Source: Caballeronia pedi
Lineage (GTDB): Bacteria; Pseudomonadota; Gammaproteobacteria; Burkholderiales; Burkholderiaceae
Reading direction: 5' to 3'
DNA length: 64,000 nt
Assembly: GCF_001544915.2 (NCBI RefSeq)
Contig: NZ_FCOE02000035.1
Coordinates: forward strand, 1-64,000
Within the stretch, counting starts at the first letter, position 1. Each line of letters begins with the position of its first letter. Shown here piece after piece: positions 7,660-15,880 of the stretch. The notes below the pieces were generated by a model, which made no database searches, was not told the origin of the DNA, and saw only the letters and a program-made list of their open reading frames with translations. The translations under genes were made by a program, and so were the position numbers.

Positions 7660-10600
7660 TCACGCGCGCTGTTCGATCACGGCGACGCGCTGTCCCGCGC
7701 GCACCGACGCGCCCGGCGCGACATGAATCTCGCCGACAGTGCCCGCGCACGGCGCGATGACGGATATCTCCATCTTCATCGATTCGATGACGACGAGCAC
7801 GTCGCCCGCTTCGACGCTCGCGCCACGTTCGACGCGCACCTGCCACAGATTGCCCGCGATCTCGCTGTCGACGGCGATCTGGCCATCGGCGAGCGGCGCG
7901 ATGTCGGCTTCGGCGGCAACGGGCGCGTCGAGTGCGGTTTCATCGCTGCCCGCTTCGTGCCAGCGCTGGCGCTCCGCTTCGAACGCCTCTTGCTGATGCG
8001 CGCGAAACTGCGCGATGTCATTCGATTCGCGATCGAGAAACGCCTGATAGTCCGCGAGAGACAACTCCGTCTCCTCGATCTTCAACGGATAGCGTCCGAG
8101 CGGAAACGTCTCGCGGATGCGCAGCAGTTCATCGGCGGAGACTTCGTAGAAGCGGATCTGATCGAAGAAGCGCAACAGATACGGACGGCCCGCGAAATCC
8201 GCGACTTCGCGATAGCGGTTCCACATCTGCAACGTGCGTCCGACGAACTGATATCCTCCCGGCCCTTCCATGCCGTACACGCACAGATACGCGCCGCCGA
8301 TGCCGACCGAGTTCTCCGCCGTCCACGTGCGCGCCGGGTTGTACTTCGTCGTCACCAGGCGATGGCGTGGATCGAGCGGCGTCGCGACCGGCGCGCCGAG
8401 ATAGACATCGCCGAGGCCCATCACGAGATAGCTCGCATCGAAAACGACGCGCTTCACGTCATCGATCGAATCGAACCCGTTGATGCGGCGAATGAACTCC
8501 AGATTGCTCGGGCACCACGGCGCGTCCTTGCGCACGGTGGTCATGTATTTGTCGATGGCGAGCCGGCACGCGGGATCGTCCCACGACAGCGGCAGATGCA
8601 CGACGCGCGAAGGCACGCGCAAATCCTTTTGCAGCAGCACGCTGCCCCAGGTCTTCGCGACATGGCCGAGCAAGCTATCGAGCGGCAATCGTTCCGGCTG
8701 ATAGTGAATCTGCAGCGAACGGATGCCGGGCGTCAGATCGACGACGCCGGGCAACTGCAACGCTTCGAGCGATTGCATCAGCGCGTGTCCGCGAAAGCGC
8801 AGCACGAGATCGAGTTCGGGCGGTCCGATTTCGAGCAGCAGATGCGTGTCGCCCGAAAGACGCGCGACGAGCCGTTCGTCGCCTTCGCCGATGTTCAATA
8901 CGATCGGCGATTGCAACGGCGCCACGCATGCAGCGGTCGCGCTCGCTGGCCACGCCACCGCCGACGCACGCGCGCTGGCGATATCGACGGGCACGAAGCG
9001 CACCTTGTCGCCCGCCTTCAACTGGCCGATGCGCCACAGGTCCGCTTCGATCACCGTGACGGGACAGACGAAACCGCCAAGGCTCGGCCCGTCCGGTCCG
9101 AGAATGACGGGCATGTCGCCGGTGAAATCGATCGCGCCGACGGCATACGGATTATCGTGAATGTTCGACGGATGCAGGCCCGCTTCGCCGCCATCGGCGC
9201 GCGCCCATTCCGGCTTCGGACCGATGAGGCGCACGCCCGTGCGGCTCGAATTGAAATGGACTTCCCAGTCGGTCTCGAAGAAGCGTTCGATATAGCTTTC
9301 GCTGAAGTATTCAGGTGCGCCGTGCGGGCCGTAGATCACCCGCAGCACGCGCACATCGTCCAGACGCTGCGCGAGCGAATCGGGCAAGCGCGCGCCCGCT
9401 TCGCGATCCGACAGCGCGTGAAGATGCAGCACATCGCCCGCACGCAATGCGCGGCCGCCGTGGCCGCCGAACTGGCCGAGCGTGAACGTGCTGCGGCTGC
9501 CGAGATAGCGCGCGACATCCAGCCCGTCGCGCACGCAAAGATACGCGCGCGCGCCCGCGCCGCGAATCGCGCCGAGCGCGAGCGTCGAGCCTGCAGCGAC
9601 GAAGAGCGTCGCGTTCATCGGTTGCGCGATGTCGTCGAGCATGACGGACAGCGTCGCGCCGGTCACCGCGATCACGGCGTCGGTGTTGAAGCGCAGCGTC
9701 GGACCGCTCATGGTGATTTCGAGCGCGGCGGCATCGCAGGCGTTGTTGAGCAGGCGATTGCCGAGGCGCAGCGCGCGATCGTCCATCGGGCCCGAAGGCG
9801 GCACGCCCACGGCCCAGTAACCCTGGCGGCCCGGATAGTCCTGCACGGTCGTCTGCGTGCCGCCGCTCAGCACTTCGACTGTCGATGCGCGATAACGCAA
9901 GCCTTCGAGACAGCGCGTCCACGGATGGCCGCTTGCGAACGGCGTGTCCGCGAGTATCTGCCGCAGATAGCCGCAATTCGTTTCGACGCCGTAGATGCGC
10001 GTCGCGTCCAGCGCGGCGTCGAGCGCATGGCGCGCCGCATCGCGCGTCGGTTGCCACGCGATCAGCTTCGCGAGCATCGGATCGAACCACGGCGGCACTT
10101 CGCAGCCGGCGTCGATCCATGTATCGATGCGCAGCGCGCGGCCATCGGCGCCGGGAAACGACACGTCCGTCAGCAGCCCCGGGCAGGGCTTGAAATCGCG
10201 GCCCGGATCTTCTGCGTAAAGACGCGCCTGAATCGCGTGGCCTTGCGGCTTCAGATCGCGAGAAAGCAGATCGAGCGAGGGCAATGTGTCCGCTGCGAGT
10301 TCGATCATCCAGCGCACCAGATCCACGCCCCAGACCTGCTCCGTCACGCCGTGCTCGACCTGCAAACGCGTGTTCACTTCGAGGAAATAGAAGCGCGCGG
10401 CGTCGCTGTCGTAGACGAACTCGACCGTGCCCGCCGAGCGATACGACACCGCCTGCGCAAGGCGGATCGCGGCGTCGCAGAGCGCGGCCTCCATGCCTTC
10501 GGGCAGATTCGGCGCGGGCGTTTCTTCGAGCACTTTCTGGTTGCGCCGCTGCACGGAACAGTCGCGCACGCCGAGCGCGATGGCCACGCCCTTGCCATCG

Positions 10601-11241
10601 CCGAACATCTGCACTTCGAGATGGCGCGCGCGCTCGATGTACTTCTCGATGAACACGCCCGCATCGCTGAAATTGTTCTGCCCGAGACGCCTGACGATAT
10701 CGAACTGCGCGGCGAGTTCATCGGCGGAGCGGCACACGCGCATGCCGATGCCGCCGCCGCCCGCCGTGCTTTTCAGCATCACCGGATAACCGATGTGCTG
10801 CGCCGCGTTCAGCGCGGCGTCGATGTCGTCGAGCAGGCCCGTGCCTTCGAGCATCGGCACGCCCTGTTCGGCGGCGATCGTGCGCGCCGTGTGCTTCAGG
10901 CCGAAGGCGCGCAATTGCGCGGGCGTCGGTCCGATGAACGCAATGCCGGCCGCGTCGCACGCTTCGGCGAACGCGGCATTCTCCGACAGAAAGCCGTAGC
11001 CCGGATGAATCGCCTGCACGCCTTGTTCGCGCGCGATGGCGAGAATCTTCGCGATGTCGAGATACGTGACGCTCGCGGCGCCGTCGCCGAGACTGCACGC
11101 GGTATCGGCGAGACTGACGTGGCGGCTCGCGCGATCCGCTTCGCTATAGACGGCGACGCCTTGAACGTCGACCGCGCGCAGCGTGCGCAGAATGCGGCAG
11201 GCGATCGCGCCGCGATTCGCGATAAGAACTTTGTCGAACAT
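7660..11241 (-). CDS. uca: Biotin-dependent urea/guanidine carboxylase
   Basis: 1193 residues. Order: biotin carboxylase ATP-grasp domain (about 1-450, M-F-D-K-V-L-I-A-N-R-G start and N-T-R-L-Q-V-E-H-G-V-T-E-Q), carboxyltransferase halves of the KipA and KipI families (about 455-1000), a linker, and a biotinyl domain with E-S-M-K-M-E (biotin lysine K1156). Family enzymes carboxylate urea to allophanate or guanidine to carboxyguanidine. Because the operon starts with a guanidine-I riboswitch and contains both DUF1989 deiminase subunits, guanidine is the more likely substrate. An 8-bp stem-loop lies 50 bp upstream of its ATG. Confidence 0.93.
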   Translation of the reverse strand: MFDKVLIANRGAIACRILRTLRAVDVQGVAVYSEADRASRHVSLADTACSLGDGAASVTYLDIAKILAIAREQGVQAIHPGYGFLSENAAFAEACDAAGIAFIGPTPAQLRAFGLKHTARTIAAEQGVPMLEGTGLLDDIDAALNAAQHIGYPVMLKSTAGGGGIGMRVCRSADELAAQFDIVRRLGQNNFSDAGVFIEKYIERARHLEVQMFGDGKGVAIALGVRDCSVQRRNQKVLEETPAPNLPEGMEAALCDAAIRLAQAVSYRSAGTVEFVYDSDAARFYFLEVNTRLQVEHGVTEQVWGVDLVRWMIELAADTLPSLDLLSRDLKPQGHAIQARLYAEDPGRDFKPCPGLLTDVSFPGADGRALRIDTWIDAGCEVPPWFDPMLAKLIAWQPTRDAARHALDAALDATRIYGVETNCGYLRQILADTPFASGHPWTRCLEGLRYRASTVEVLSGGTQTTVQDYPGRQGYWAVGVPPSGPMDDRALRLGNRLLNNACDAAALEITMSGPTLRFNTDAVIAVTGATLSVMLDDIAQPMNATLFVAAGSTLALGAIRGAGARAYLCVRDGLDVARYLGSRSTFTLGQFGGHGGRALRAGDVLHLHALSDREAGARLPDSLAQRLDDVRVLRVIYGPHGAPEYFSESYIERFFETDWEVHFNSSRTGVRLIGPKPEWARADGGEAGLHPSNIHDNPYAVGAIDFTGDMPVILGPDGPSLGGFVCPVTVIEADLWRIGQLKAGDKVRFVPVDIASARASAVAWPASATAACVAPLQSPIVLNIGEGDERLVARLSGDTHLLLEIGPPELDLVLRFRGHALMQSLEALQLPGVVDLTPGIRSLQIHYQPERLPLDSLLGHVAKTWGSVLLQKDLRVPSRVVHLPLSWDDPACRLAIDKYMTTVRKDAPWCPSNLEFIRRINGFDSIDDVKRVVFDASYLVMGLGDVYLGAPVATPLDPRHRLVTTKYNPARTWTAENSVGIGGAYLCVYGMEGPGGYQFVGRTLQMWNRYREVADFAGRPYLLRFFDQIRFYEVSADELLRIRETFPLGRYPLKIEETELSLADYQAFLDRESNDIAQFRAHQQEAFEAERQRWHEAGSDETALDAPVAAEADIAPLADGQIAVDSEIAGNLWQVRVERGASVEAGDVLVVIESMKMEISVIAPCAGTVGEIHVAPGASVRAGQRVAVIEQRA

Positions 11242-11290
11242 GAGTGGATGTTCAATGCGTGGGCGGGCCGTCCCGCCACGTGAGCATGCA

Positions 11291-11310
11291 TGCCGGGGTC
11301 GTCCCCGGCA
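11291..11310. other. Short perfect stem-loop before the carboxylase gene
   Basis: An 8-bp perfect stem TGCCGGGG / CCCCGGCA with a TCGT-type 4-nt loop lies between the 30-residue ORF and the carboxylase ATG. There is no T-run. It could be an mRNA stability or processing hairpin that sets subunit ratios within the operon; this is inference. Confidence 0.5.
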
Positions 11311-11319
11311 GGTCGGCGT

Positions 11320-11412
11320 TCAGTGTTTTAAACGACGATCCATTGAAAGCAGACGTTGCGCGCGTGCTTTCATCAGCGTGTAGAGCCAGCGGCGGAAAGT
11401 GTTCAGTTCCAT
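11320..11412 (-). CDS. Putative 30-residue microprotein in the guanidine operon
   Basis: A 30-codon ORF starting M-E-L-N-T-F-R-R-W-L-Y-T-L-M-K and ending D-R-R-L-K-H, with a very basic amphipathic composition. Its ATG (11410-11412) overlaps the end of the preceding DUF1989 gene by 10 bp, and GGAG lies 8 nt upstream on the coding strand, so translational coupling is likely. It fills half of the otherwise empty 161-bp gap before the carboxylase. I do not recognise a family. The support is RBS, overlap and position only. Confidence 0.45.
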   Translation of the reverse strand: MELNTFRRWLYTLMKARAQRLLSMDRRLKH

Positions 11413-12047
11413 ATCGTCAGCTCCGCCGGAGTCGGGTTATACGCATTGCACGGATTGTTCAGTTGCGGACAGTTCGAGATCAGCACGATCACGTCCATCT
11501 CCGCGCGCAACTCCACGTATTTGCCCGCGCCGGAAATGCCGTCCTCGAACGTGAGACCGCCTTCGGACGTCACCGGCACGTTCATGAAGAAGTTGATGTT
11601 CGCGGCGATGTCGCGCTTGGAAAGCCGCCCGTCGTGCGCACAGGCGCGCAAATAGTTGTCCCTGCAACTGTGCATATAGCGCTTCTCCAGCGCGTAGCGG
11701 ACCGTGTTGCTTTCCTGCGCGCACGCGCCGCCGAGCGTGTCGTGCCGCCCGCACGTATCCGCGACGATCGTCAGCAGCGGATTGCCGAGATTCGAATAGA
11801 GCACGGTGCCCGTCGTCAGATAGAGGCTTTGCTGGCGGCGCAGCGTGCGTTGCGCGTCGTAGCGCTCGCGCGGATCGGCTGCGCTATAGAAGAGCGTGTC
11901 GATAGCCTGATTGCCTTCGACGTCGCGAATGCGCAGCGTGTGGCCCGCCTTCAGCTCCTTGAGCCACGGTTCGCCTGCGGGCAAGGTCTCGCGAAAGATC
12001 GCGTCGGCTACGTCGCGCGAGCTGGCCGTGAGTGTGGATGTCGTCAT
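11403..12047 (-). CDS. DUF1989 urea carboxylase-associated protein (carboxyguanidine deiminase subunit)
   Basis: 214 residues from ATG 12047, which has GAGGGA upstream and lies 13 bp after the previous stop; longer in-frame starts would overlap that gene. The DUF1989 signature is clear: G-N-Q-A-I-D-T-L-F-Y, D-T-C-G-R-H-D-T-L-G-G, then N-I-N-F-F-M-N-V and a C-P-Q-L-N-N-P-C-N tail. With its neighbour it forms the two-subunit enzyme that deiminates carboxyguanidine to allophanate in guanidine degradation. The gene name cgdA or cgdB cannot be assigned from the sequence alone. Confidence 0.88.
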   Translation of the reverse strand: MTTSTLTASSRDVADAIFRETLPAGEPWLKELKAGHTLRIRDVEGNQAIDTLFYSAADPRERYDAQRTLRRQQSLYLTTGTVLYSNLGNPLLTIVADTCGRHDTLGGACAQESNTVRYALEKRYMHSCRDNYLRACAHDGRLSKRDIAANINFFMNVPVTSEGGLTFEDGISGAGKYVELRAEMDVIVLISNCPQLNNPCNAYNPTPAELTIWN

Positions 12048-12060
12048 GCGCGTCCCTCGC

Positions 12061-12768
12061 TCAGAGATAGAATCGTTCGGTGTTGATGAAGCCGCGCGTG
12101 TTTTCATCGCACGAGGTGCGGCAAATTTCCGCGACTGTCGCGCTCGCGTGGCTCAATGCGAGCTTCACCGGCTTCGGCGCGTATTCGGGATTCGGGTCGA
12201 GCGGATGCTGGATCGCGGTGAGCACGACAAGCGTGTTCATCGGCGCACACAGTTCGATGAAGTCGCCCGCTTGCGAATTGCCCTGAACGAAGTTCAACGC
12301 GCCCGCTTCCGTCACATCGACGCGGCTGAACAGATTCAGCGTCATCATCAAATCCGCGATGCCGAGTCCCCACTTGCCGAGTTCGACGAGCAGGTTATCC
12401 GTGCCGTTGCGATAGAACGCGTTGCGCAATTCCTGATAGCGACCCTCGCCGTACTTCTCGAACACTTCCGCCGCATTCGATACTCCGGCGAGGCTGTCAT
12501 GCCATCCGCACGTATCCGCGACGATCGCGGCGAGCACGCGGCCCATGTCGGAATAGAGGCAATGTCCGCGCGTCAGCTTCGCGGTGTGCTGACACTTGAG
12601 CGTGTCGGGAAGGTTCAGGCGTTCGCTCTTTTCAGCGGCATTGAAAAGCAGCATGGCGACATTCGCGCCGCCGCGCACATCGGTGATGCGCAGCAACTGG
12701 CCGCGCTTCACGATCAGCGACGCATGGCCGCCGCCGGGAATCGTTTCTTCGAGCAGGGTTTCGTTCAT
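12061..12768 (-). CDS. DUF1989 urea carboxylase-associated protein (partner deiminase subunit)
   Basis: 235 residues from ATG 12768, with AAGGA 9 nt upstream; a TTG six codons earlier overlaps the preceding gene and is less likely. Motifs parallel those of the following gene: G-A-N-V-A-M-L-L-F-N, I-V-A-D-T-C-G-W-H-D-S-L-A-G, and a D-L-M-M-T-L-N-L-F-S-R-V segment. It is the second half of the heteromeric carboxyguanidine deiminase. Tight spacing on both sides (14 and 13 bp) supports one transcript with the transporter and carboxylase. Confidence 0.88.
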   Translation of the reverse strand: MNETLLEETIPGGGHASLIVKRGQLLRITDVRGGANVAMLLFNAAEKSERLNLPDTLKCQHTAKLTRGHCLYSDMGRVLAAIVADTCGWHDSLAGVSNAAEVFEKYGEGRYQELRNAFYRNGTDNLLVELGKWGLGIADLMMTLNLFSRVDVTEAGALNFVQGNSQAGDFIELCAPMNTLVVLTAIQHPLDPNPEYAPKPVKLALSHASATVAEICRTSCDENTRGFINTERFYL

Positions 12769-12782
12769 GTGTGAGGGTCCTT

Positions 12783-13556
12783 TCAAACGGGCACGGCGAG
12801 CAATGGCGGAATCTCCGTCGCCGTATGCGATTCGCGCGCGCCGTTGCGTTCGAGGGGAATGTCGTAAGTGATGCGCGCGCCGTACGCCTGCGGCGCTTGC
12901 GGGTCGATACGTACCTTGTCGAACACGAGCACGCGGCTGCCGAGCGTGAAGCCTTCCTTCAGGTCGTGCGTGACCATGAAGACCGTCAGCTTCGCTTCAC
13001 GCCAGAGGCCGGTCAGCAGTTCGTGCATGTCGCGGCGGATGCCCGGATCGAGCGCGCCGAAAGGTTCGTCCAGCAACAGCACGCGCGGCTTCATCACGAG
13101 CGCCTGCGCGAGTGCGAGGCGCTGCTGCATGCCGCCCGAGAGTTGATGCGGATACTTGTCGAGCGAATCGGCGAGGCCGACGCGCGCGAGCATCGCGACG
13201 GCTTCATCGCGTGCAAGCCGCCTGCGCGCGCCGAACAACCGTCCCGTAAAACGCGCATGCGGCAGTTCGAGCCCGAGCATCACGTTGCGCAGCACGGTCA
13301 GATGCGGGAACACCGAATAACGCTGGAACACGACGCCGCGATGCGCGTCGGGCTCGCCCGGCAACGGCTCGCCGTCGAGCAGGATCTCGCCGCGCGTCGG
13401 GCGTTCCTGACCGAGCAGCATGCGCAGAAAGGTCGACTTGCCGCAGCCCGATGCGCCGACCATCGAACAGAACTCGCCTTGCGCGATGCGTAGATTGAGC
13501 CGCTCCAGCACGACCTGATCGTCGTACTGCTTCCACAGGTTGCGGATCTCGATCAT
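12783..13556 (-). CDS. ABC transporter ATP-binding protein (guanidine/urea carboxylase operon)
   Basis: 257 residues from ATG 13556, which overlaps the permease stop by 4 bp (ATGA). Walker A G-A-S-G-C-G-K-S-T, Q-loop, signature L-S-G-G-M-Q-Q-R and Walker B V-L-L-L-D-E-P-F-G-A-L-D are all intact. It belongs to the nitrate/taurine (SsuB/TauB) branch. With the permease and binding protein it makes the uptake system found beside many urea carboxylase operons. Ligand is probably guanidine or a related small cation, judged from the riboswitch. Confidence 0.9.
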   Translation of the reverse strand: MIEIRNLWKQYDDQVVLERLNLRIAQGEFCSMVGASGCGKSTFLRMLLGQERPTRGEILLDGEPLPGEPDAHRGVVFQRYSVFPHLTVLRNVMLGLELPHARFTGRLFGARRRLARDEAVAMLARVGLADSLDKYPHQLSGGMQQRLALAQALVMKPRVLLLDEPFGALDPGIRRDMHELLTGLWREAKLTVFMVTHDLKEGFTLGSRVLVFDKVRIDPQAPQAYGARITYDIPLERNGARESHTATEIPPLLAVPV

Positions 13557-14377
13557 GCGCGGCCTCCGCGACCTTCCTGATACCAGGGGAACGCCCATTG
13601 CGTGAGACGGCGCAGCGCTTCGTCGATCAGCCACGCGAGCAGCGTGATCCACGCGACGTACGGCAGGATCACATCCATCGCGAGATAGCGGCGCACGAGA
13701 AAGATGCGATAGCCGAGACCGTCCGTCGAGGCGATCGCTTCCGCCGCGATCAGGAACAGCCACGCGGAACACAACGCGAGCCGCAGCGCGATCAGAAGAC
13801 GCGGCAGCAATTGCGGCACGATCACGCGCAGAATCAGCGTCCAGCTCGATGCGCCGAGCGTTTGCGCCTTGACCCACAGTTCCTCGGGAATCTCACGCGT
13901 GCGCTGTTGCAGATCGCGGATCATCATCGGCGTGATGCCGATCACGATCAGCACGACCTTCGACAGTTCATCGAGACCGAACACGATGAAGAGAATCGGC
14001 AGAACGGCGAGCGGCGGGATCATCGATATGACCGTGATGAACGGCGACAGCGTCGCCCCCGCGAGCGGAATCGCGCCCGTCACGATGCCGAACACGAGCG
14101 CGATGGCCGCGCTCGCGGCGAGCCCGATGCCGAGCCGCTTCATGCTCGATAACGTGTCGCTCAGCATCAGGTATTCGCCGGTGCGCTTGTCTTCGGTGAA
14201 CGCGTATTCGTCGAGCGCGCTCTTCATCTGCGCGGCGGACGGCAACAGCTTGTCGTCGGGGTTCGCCTGCAGGCGCAGCGACGAGCCGGTGAAGTACACC
14301 GCGACGAGCACGATGAACGGTAGCAGCAACAGCATCAGACTGCCGGTGCGGCCGGGATGACGGTTGATGAGCCGCAT
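13553..14377 (-). CDS. ABC transporter permease (guanidine/urea carboxylase operon)
   Basis: 274 residues from ATG 14377, starting M-R-L-I-N-R-H-P-G-R. An N-terminal transmembrane segment (about 14-30), a ~60-residue periplasmic stretch and five further hydrophobic segments are visible. The cytoplasmic E-A-A-like loop (E-E-L-W-V-K-A-Q-T-L-G-A-S-S) couples to the ATPase. TauC/SsuC-type inner-membrane subunit. It lies 5 bp after the binding-protein gene and overlaps the ATPase start by 4 bp. Confidence 0.9.
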   Translation of the reverse strand: MRLINRHPGRTGSLMLLLLPFIVLVAVYFTGSSLRLQANPDDKLLPSAAQMKSALDEYAFTEDKRTGEYLMLSDTLSSMKRLGIGLAASAAIALVFGIVTGAIPLAGATLSPFITVISMIPPLAVLPILFIVFGLDELSKVVLIVIGITPMMIRDLQQRTREIPEELWVKAQTLGASSWTLILRVIVPQLLPRLLIALRLALCSAWLFLIAAEAIASTDGLGYRIFLVRRYLAMDVILPYVAWITLLAWLIDEALRRLTQWAFPWYQEGRGGRA

Positions 14378-14382
14378 GGCGT

Positions 14383-15447
14383 TCACAGCTTGCCTTGCGC
14401 GGCCATGCGCACGTACGTCGGATCGAAGCGCAGCTTCAGATTGCTCTTGCTGCCGACGATCACGTTGTTGTCGAACGCCATGCCGACCGCGCCCGCGTTC
14501 GGCGCGCCCTTGCCGAGCAGGCCGTGATCGAACGAGAACTGCGCGACGCGCGTCATGATCTTCGGCATGTCCGGGCTCGTCGCGAAGTCGAGCGCCTGTT
14601 GCGGCGTGTAGAAGAGCGCGGTGGTCGAGAGCTGCGACTTGTAGCCGGAGAGGTCGGTGCCCGATGCCTTCGCCATCGAACTGAGCGCGGCTGCGCTTTC
14701 GGTGGAATTGCCGTGCATCGTCTGCATGATCTCGAACCATGCGCCGGTCAGTGCCTTGCCGAGCGCTGGGTTGTCGTGCAGCGTCTTCGTGTTGACGACC
14801 ATCATGTCCATGATCTCGCCCGGAATGCGGCTCGAATCGAACACCTGCGTGACGTTGGGCTTCGCCTTCAGGTCGGCGAGCATCGGGTTCCAGGTGACGG
14901 CGTTGTGCACGGCGGGCGTCGCGAACGCGCCTGAAATATCGGCATCCGAAGTATTGACGGTCTTGATGTCGCGTTCGCTCATGCCCGCCGATTCGAGCGC
15001 GCGCGCCAGCAGATAGTGCGAAACCGAAAGCTCGACGAGATTGACGGACTGGCCCTTCAGATCGGCGACCTTCTTGCCCGCGCCCTTGACGAGCACGCCG
15101 TCGTTGCCGTTCGAGTAATCGCTGACGATCAACGCCGTGCTGTCCACGCCGCCTGTCGCCGGAATGGTGAGCGCGTCCATGTTGGTCATCGCGCAGCCGT
15201 CGAACTTGCCGGCGGTGTATTGATTGATCGATTCGATGTAGTCGTTGAGCTGCACGACATCGACATTGATGCCGTACTTCTTCGCCCATTTGGACATGAT
15301 GCCCTGCGTCTTCGCGTAGCCCCACGGCATCCAGCCGGCGTAGATGGTCCAGCAGACCTTGAAGTCCTTGCGGGCCTGGGCGTACGAGGGTGCGGAAAAG
15401 CACAGGGAGAGAGCGACGGCGGCTGCGGCGAGAAAGCGGACGCGCAT
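14383..15447 (-). CDS. ABC transporter periplasmic binding protein (urea carboxylase region type)
   Basis: 354 residues from ATG 15447, chosen because a signal peptide ending S-Y-A-Q-A (about residue 24) follows and GAGG lies 8 nt upstream. The mature part (V-C-W-T-I-Y-A-G-W-M-P-W-G-Y start) is an NMT1/SsuA-like solute-binding fold and resembles the family annotated as the periplasmic component next to urea carboxylase. First gene of the operon, directly downstream of the guanidine-I riboswitch, which suggests guanidine uptake. Ligand not proven. Confidence 0.9.
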   Translation of the reverse strand: MRVRFLAAAAVALSLCFSAPSYAQARKDFKVCWTIYAGWMPWGYAKTQGIMSKWAKKYGINVDVVQLNDYIESINQYTAGKFDGCAMTNMDALTIPATGGVDSTALIVSDYSNGNDGVLVKGAGKKVADLKGQSVNLVELSVSHYLLARALESAGMSERDIKTVNTSDADISGAFATPAVHNAVTWNPMLADLKAKPNVTQVFDSSRIPGEIMDMMVVNTKTLHDNPALGKALTGAWFEIMQTMHGNSTESAAALSSMAKASGTDLSGYKSQLSTTALFYTPQQALDFATSPDMPKIMTRVAQFSFDHGLLGKGAPNAGAVGMAFDNNVIVGSKSNLKLRFDPTYVRMAAQGKL

Positions 15448-15459
15448 GAGGTTGACCTC
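15448..15459 (-). promoter_or_regulatory. Hairpin covering the ribosome site of the first operon gene
   Basis: On the minus strand GAGG-UCAA-CCUC sits immediately before the AUG at 15447. The GAGG Shine-Dalgarno bases (15456-15459) can pair with the CCUC adjacent to the start codon in a 4-bp tetraloop hairpin. It may belong to the expression platform of the riboswitch 45 bases upstream; that link is inference. Confidence 0.35.
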
Positions 15460-15502
15460 GCAGTAAGCGGTTATCGACGGCAGGAGCGGCGCGACGCATC
15501 GC

Positions 15503-15603
15503 GTTCTCTCCCGGGCTTTTGTCCCGCCGTGTAACCTCGCTTGAGGTCGACAACTCTCGGACCAGCATCGCGCATCGGACATCGATGCGGACCGGAACCC
15601 TAG
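15503..15603 (-). promoter_or_regulatory. Guanidine-I riboswitch (ykkC class)
   Basis: Read on the minus strand from 15603, the segment shows the conserved ykkC blocks in order: CUAGGGUUCCGG, then a variable hairpin, CUGGUCCGAGAG, a CCUC-AAGC-GAGG hairpin, ACACGGCGGGACAAAAG and CCCGGGAGA. The spacing is right for the class. It lies in the leader of the transporter/carboxylase operon, so free guanidine should switch the operon on. No intrinsic terminator follows; control by ribosome-site access is plausible. Confidence 0.93.
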
Positions 15604-15647
15604 TCGTCCATTTCCAGATTGTGACTGCCACTCCTGAAAACGCTTAA

Positions 15648-15664
15648 TGCGATAAGCGTGCCAA
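15648..15664 (-). promoter_or_regulatory. Sigma-54 promoter of the guanidine operon
   Basis: On the minus strand TTGGCACG-CTTA-TCGCA fits the sigma-54 consensus with one mismatch, and GG and GC are exactly 10 bp apart. The expected start near 15637 lies about 35 nt before the riboswitch, which suits a leader RNA. Sigma-54 control fits a nitrogen-scavenging operon. Confidence 0.75.
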
Positions 15665-15749
15665 GCCTGTAATTACGCGGGTTCGCCGGCGTGGACGCGG
15701 ATTCGTGCACAGATACGAAGCGCGCCGCGCGATGCGCCTACGCACGGCC

Positions 15750-15764
15750 GCACCAAACGGGTGC
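15750..15764. promoter_or_regulatory. NtrC-like binding dyad
   Basis: GCACC-N5-GGTGC is a perfect dyad matching the NtrC core GCAC-N7-GTGC. It lies about 115-125 bp upstream of the predicted sigma-54 start, the normal range for an enhancer site. A second, weaker dyad TTCGT-N8-ACGAA lies at 15702-15719. Confidence 0.6.
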
Positions 15765-15880
15765 CCGCATTCCAGCGGAATGTCGCAATTCTTCTATCCG
15801 CGCGCGCCGGCTTTCGATGGAATACGGGACAGTCACGCGTTCCCGCAGCAATCCGCTTTCCTCTCACTTGGGTAACCATC

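Noticed and set aside
7723..11283. A 1186-codon open frame on the plus strand opposite the carboxylase
   Set aside because: It is the antisense shadow of the carboxylase gene caused by high third-position GC. The translation is Arg/His-rich with no domain signature, and the minus-strand protein has every expected motif.
13553..15631. A single 692-codon minus-strand frame running through the binding protein and permease
   Set aside because: The first two thirds are an out-of-frame shadow of the binding protein; the true permease starts at 14377 with normal spacing.
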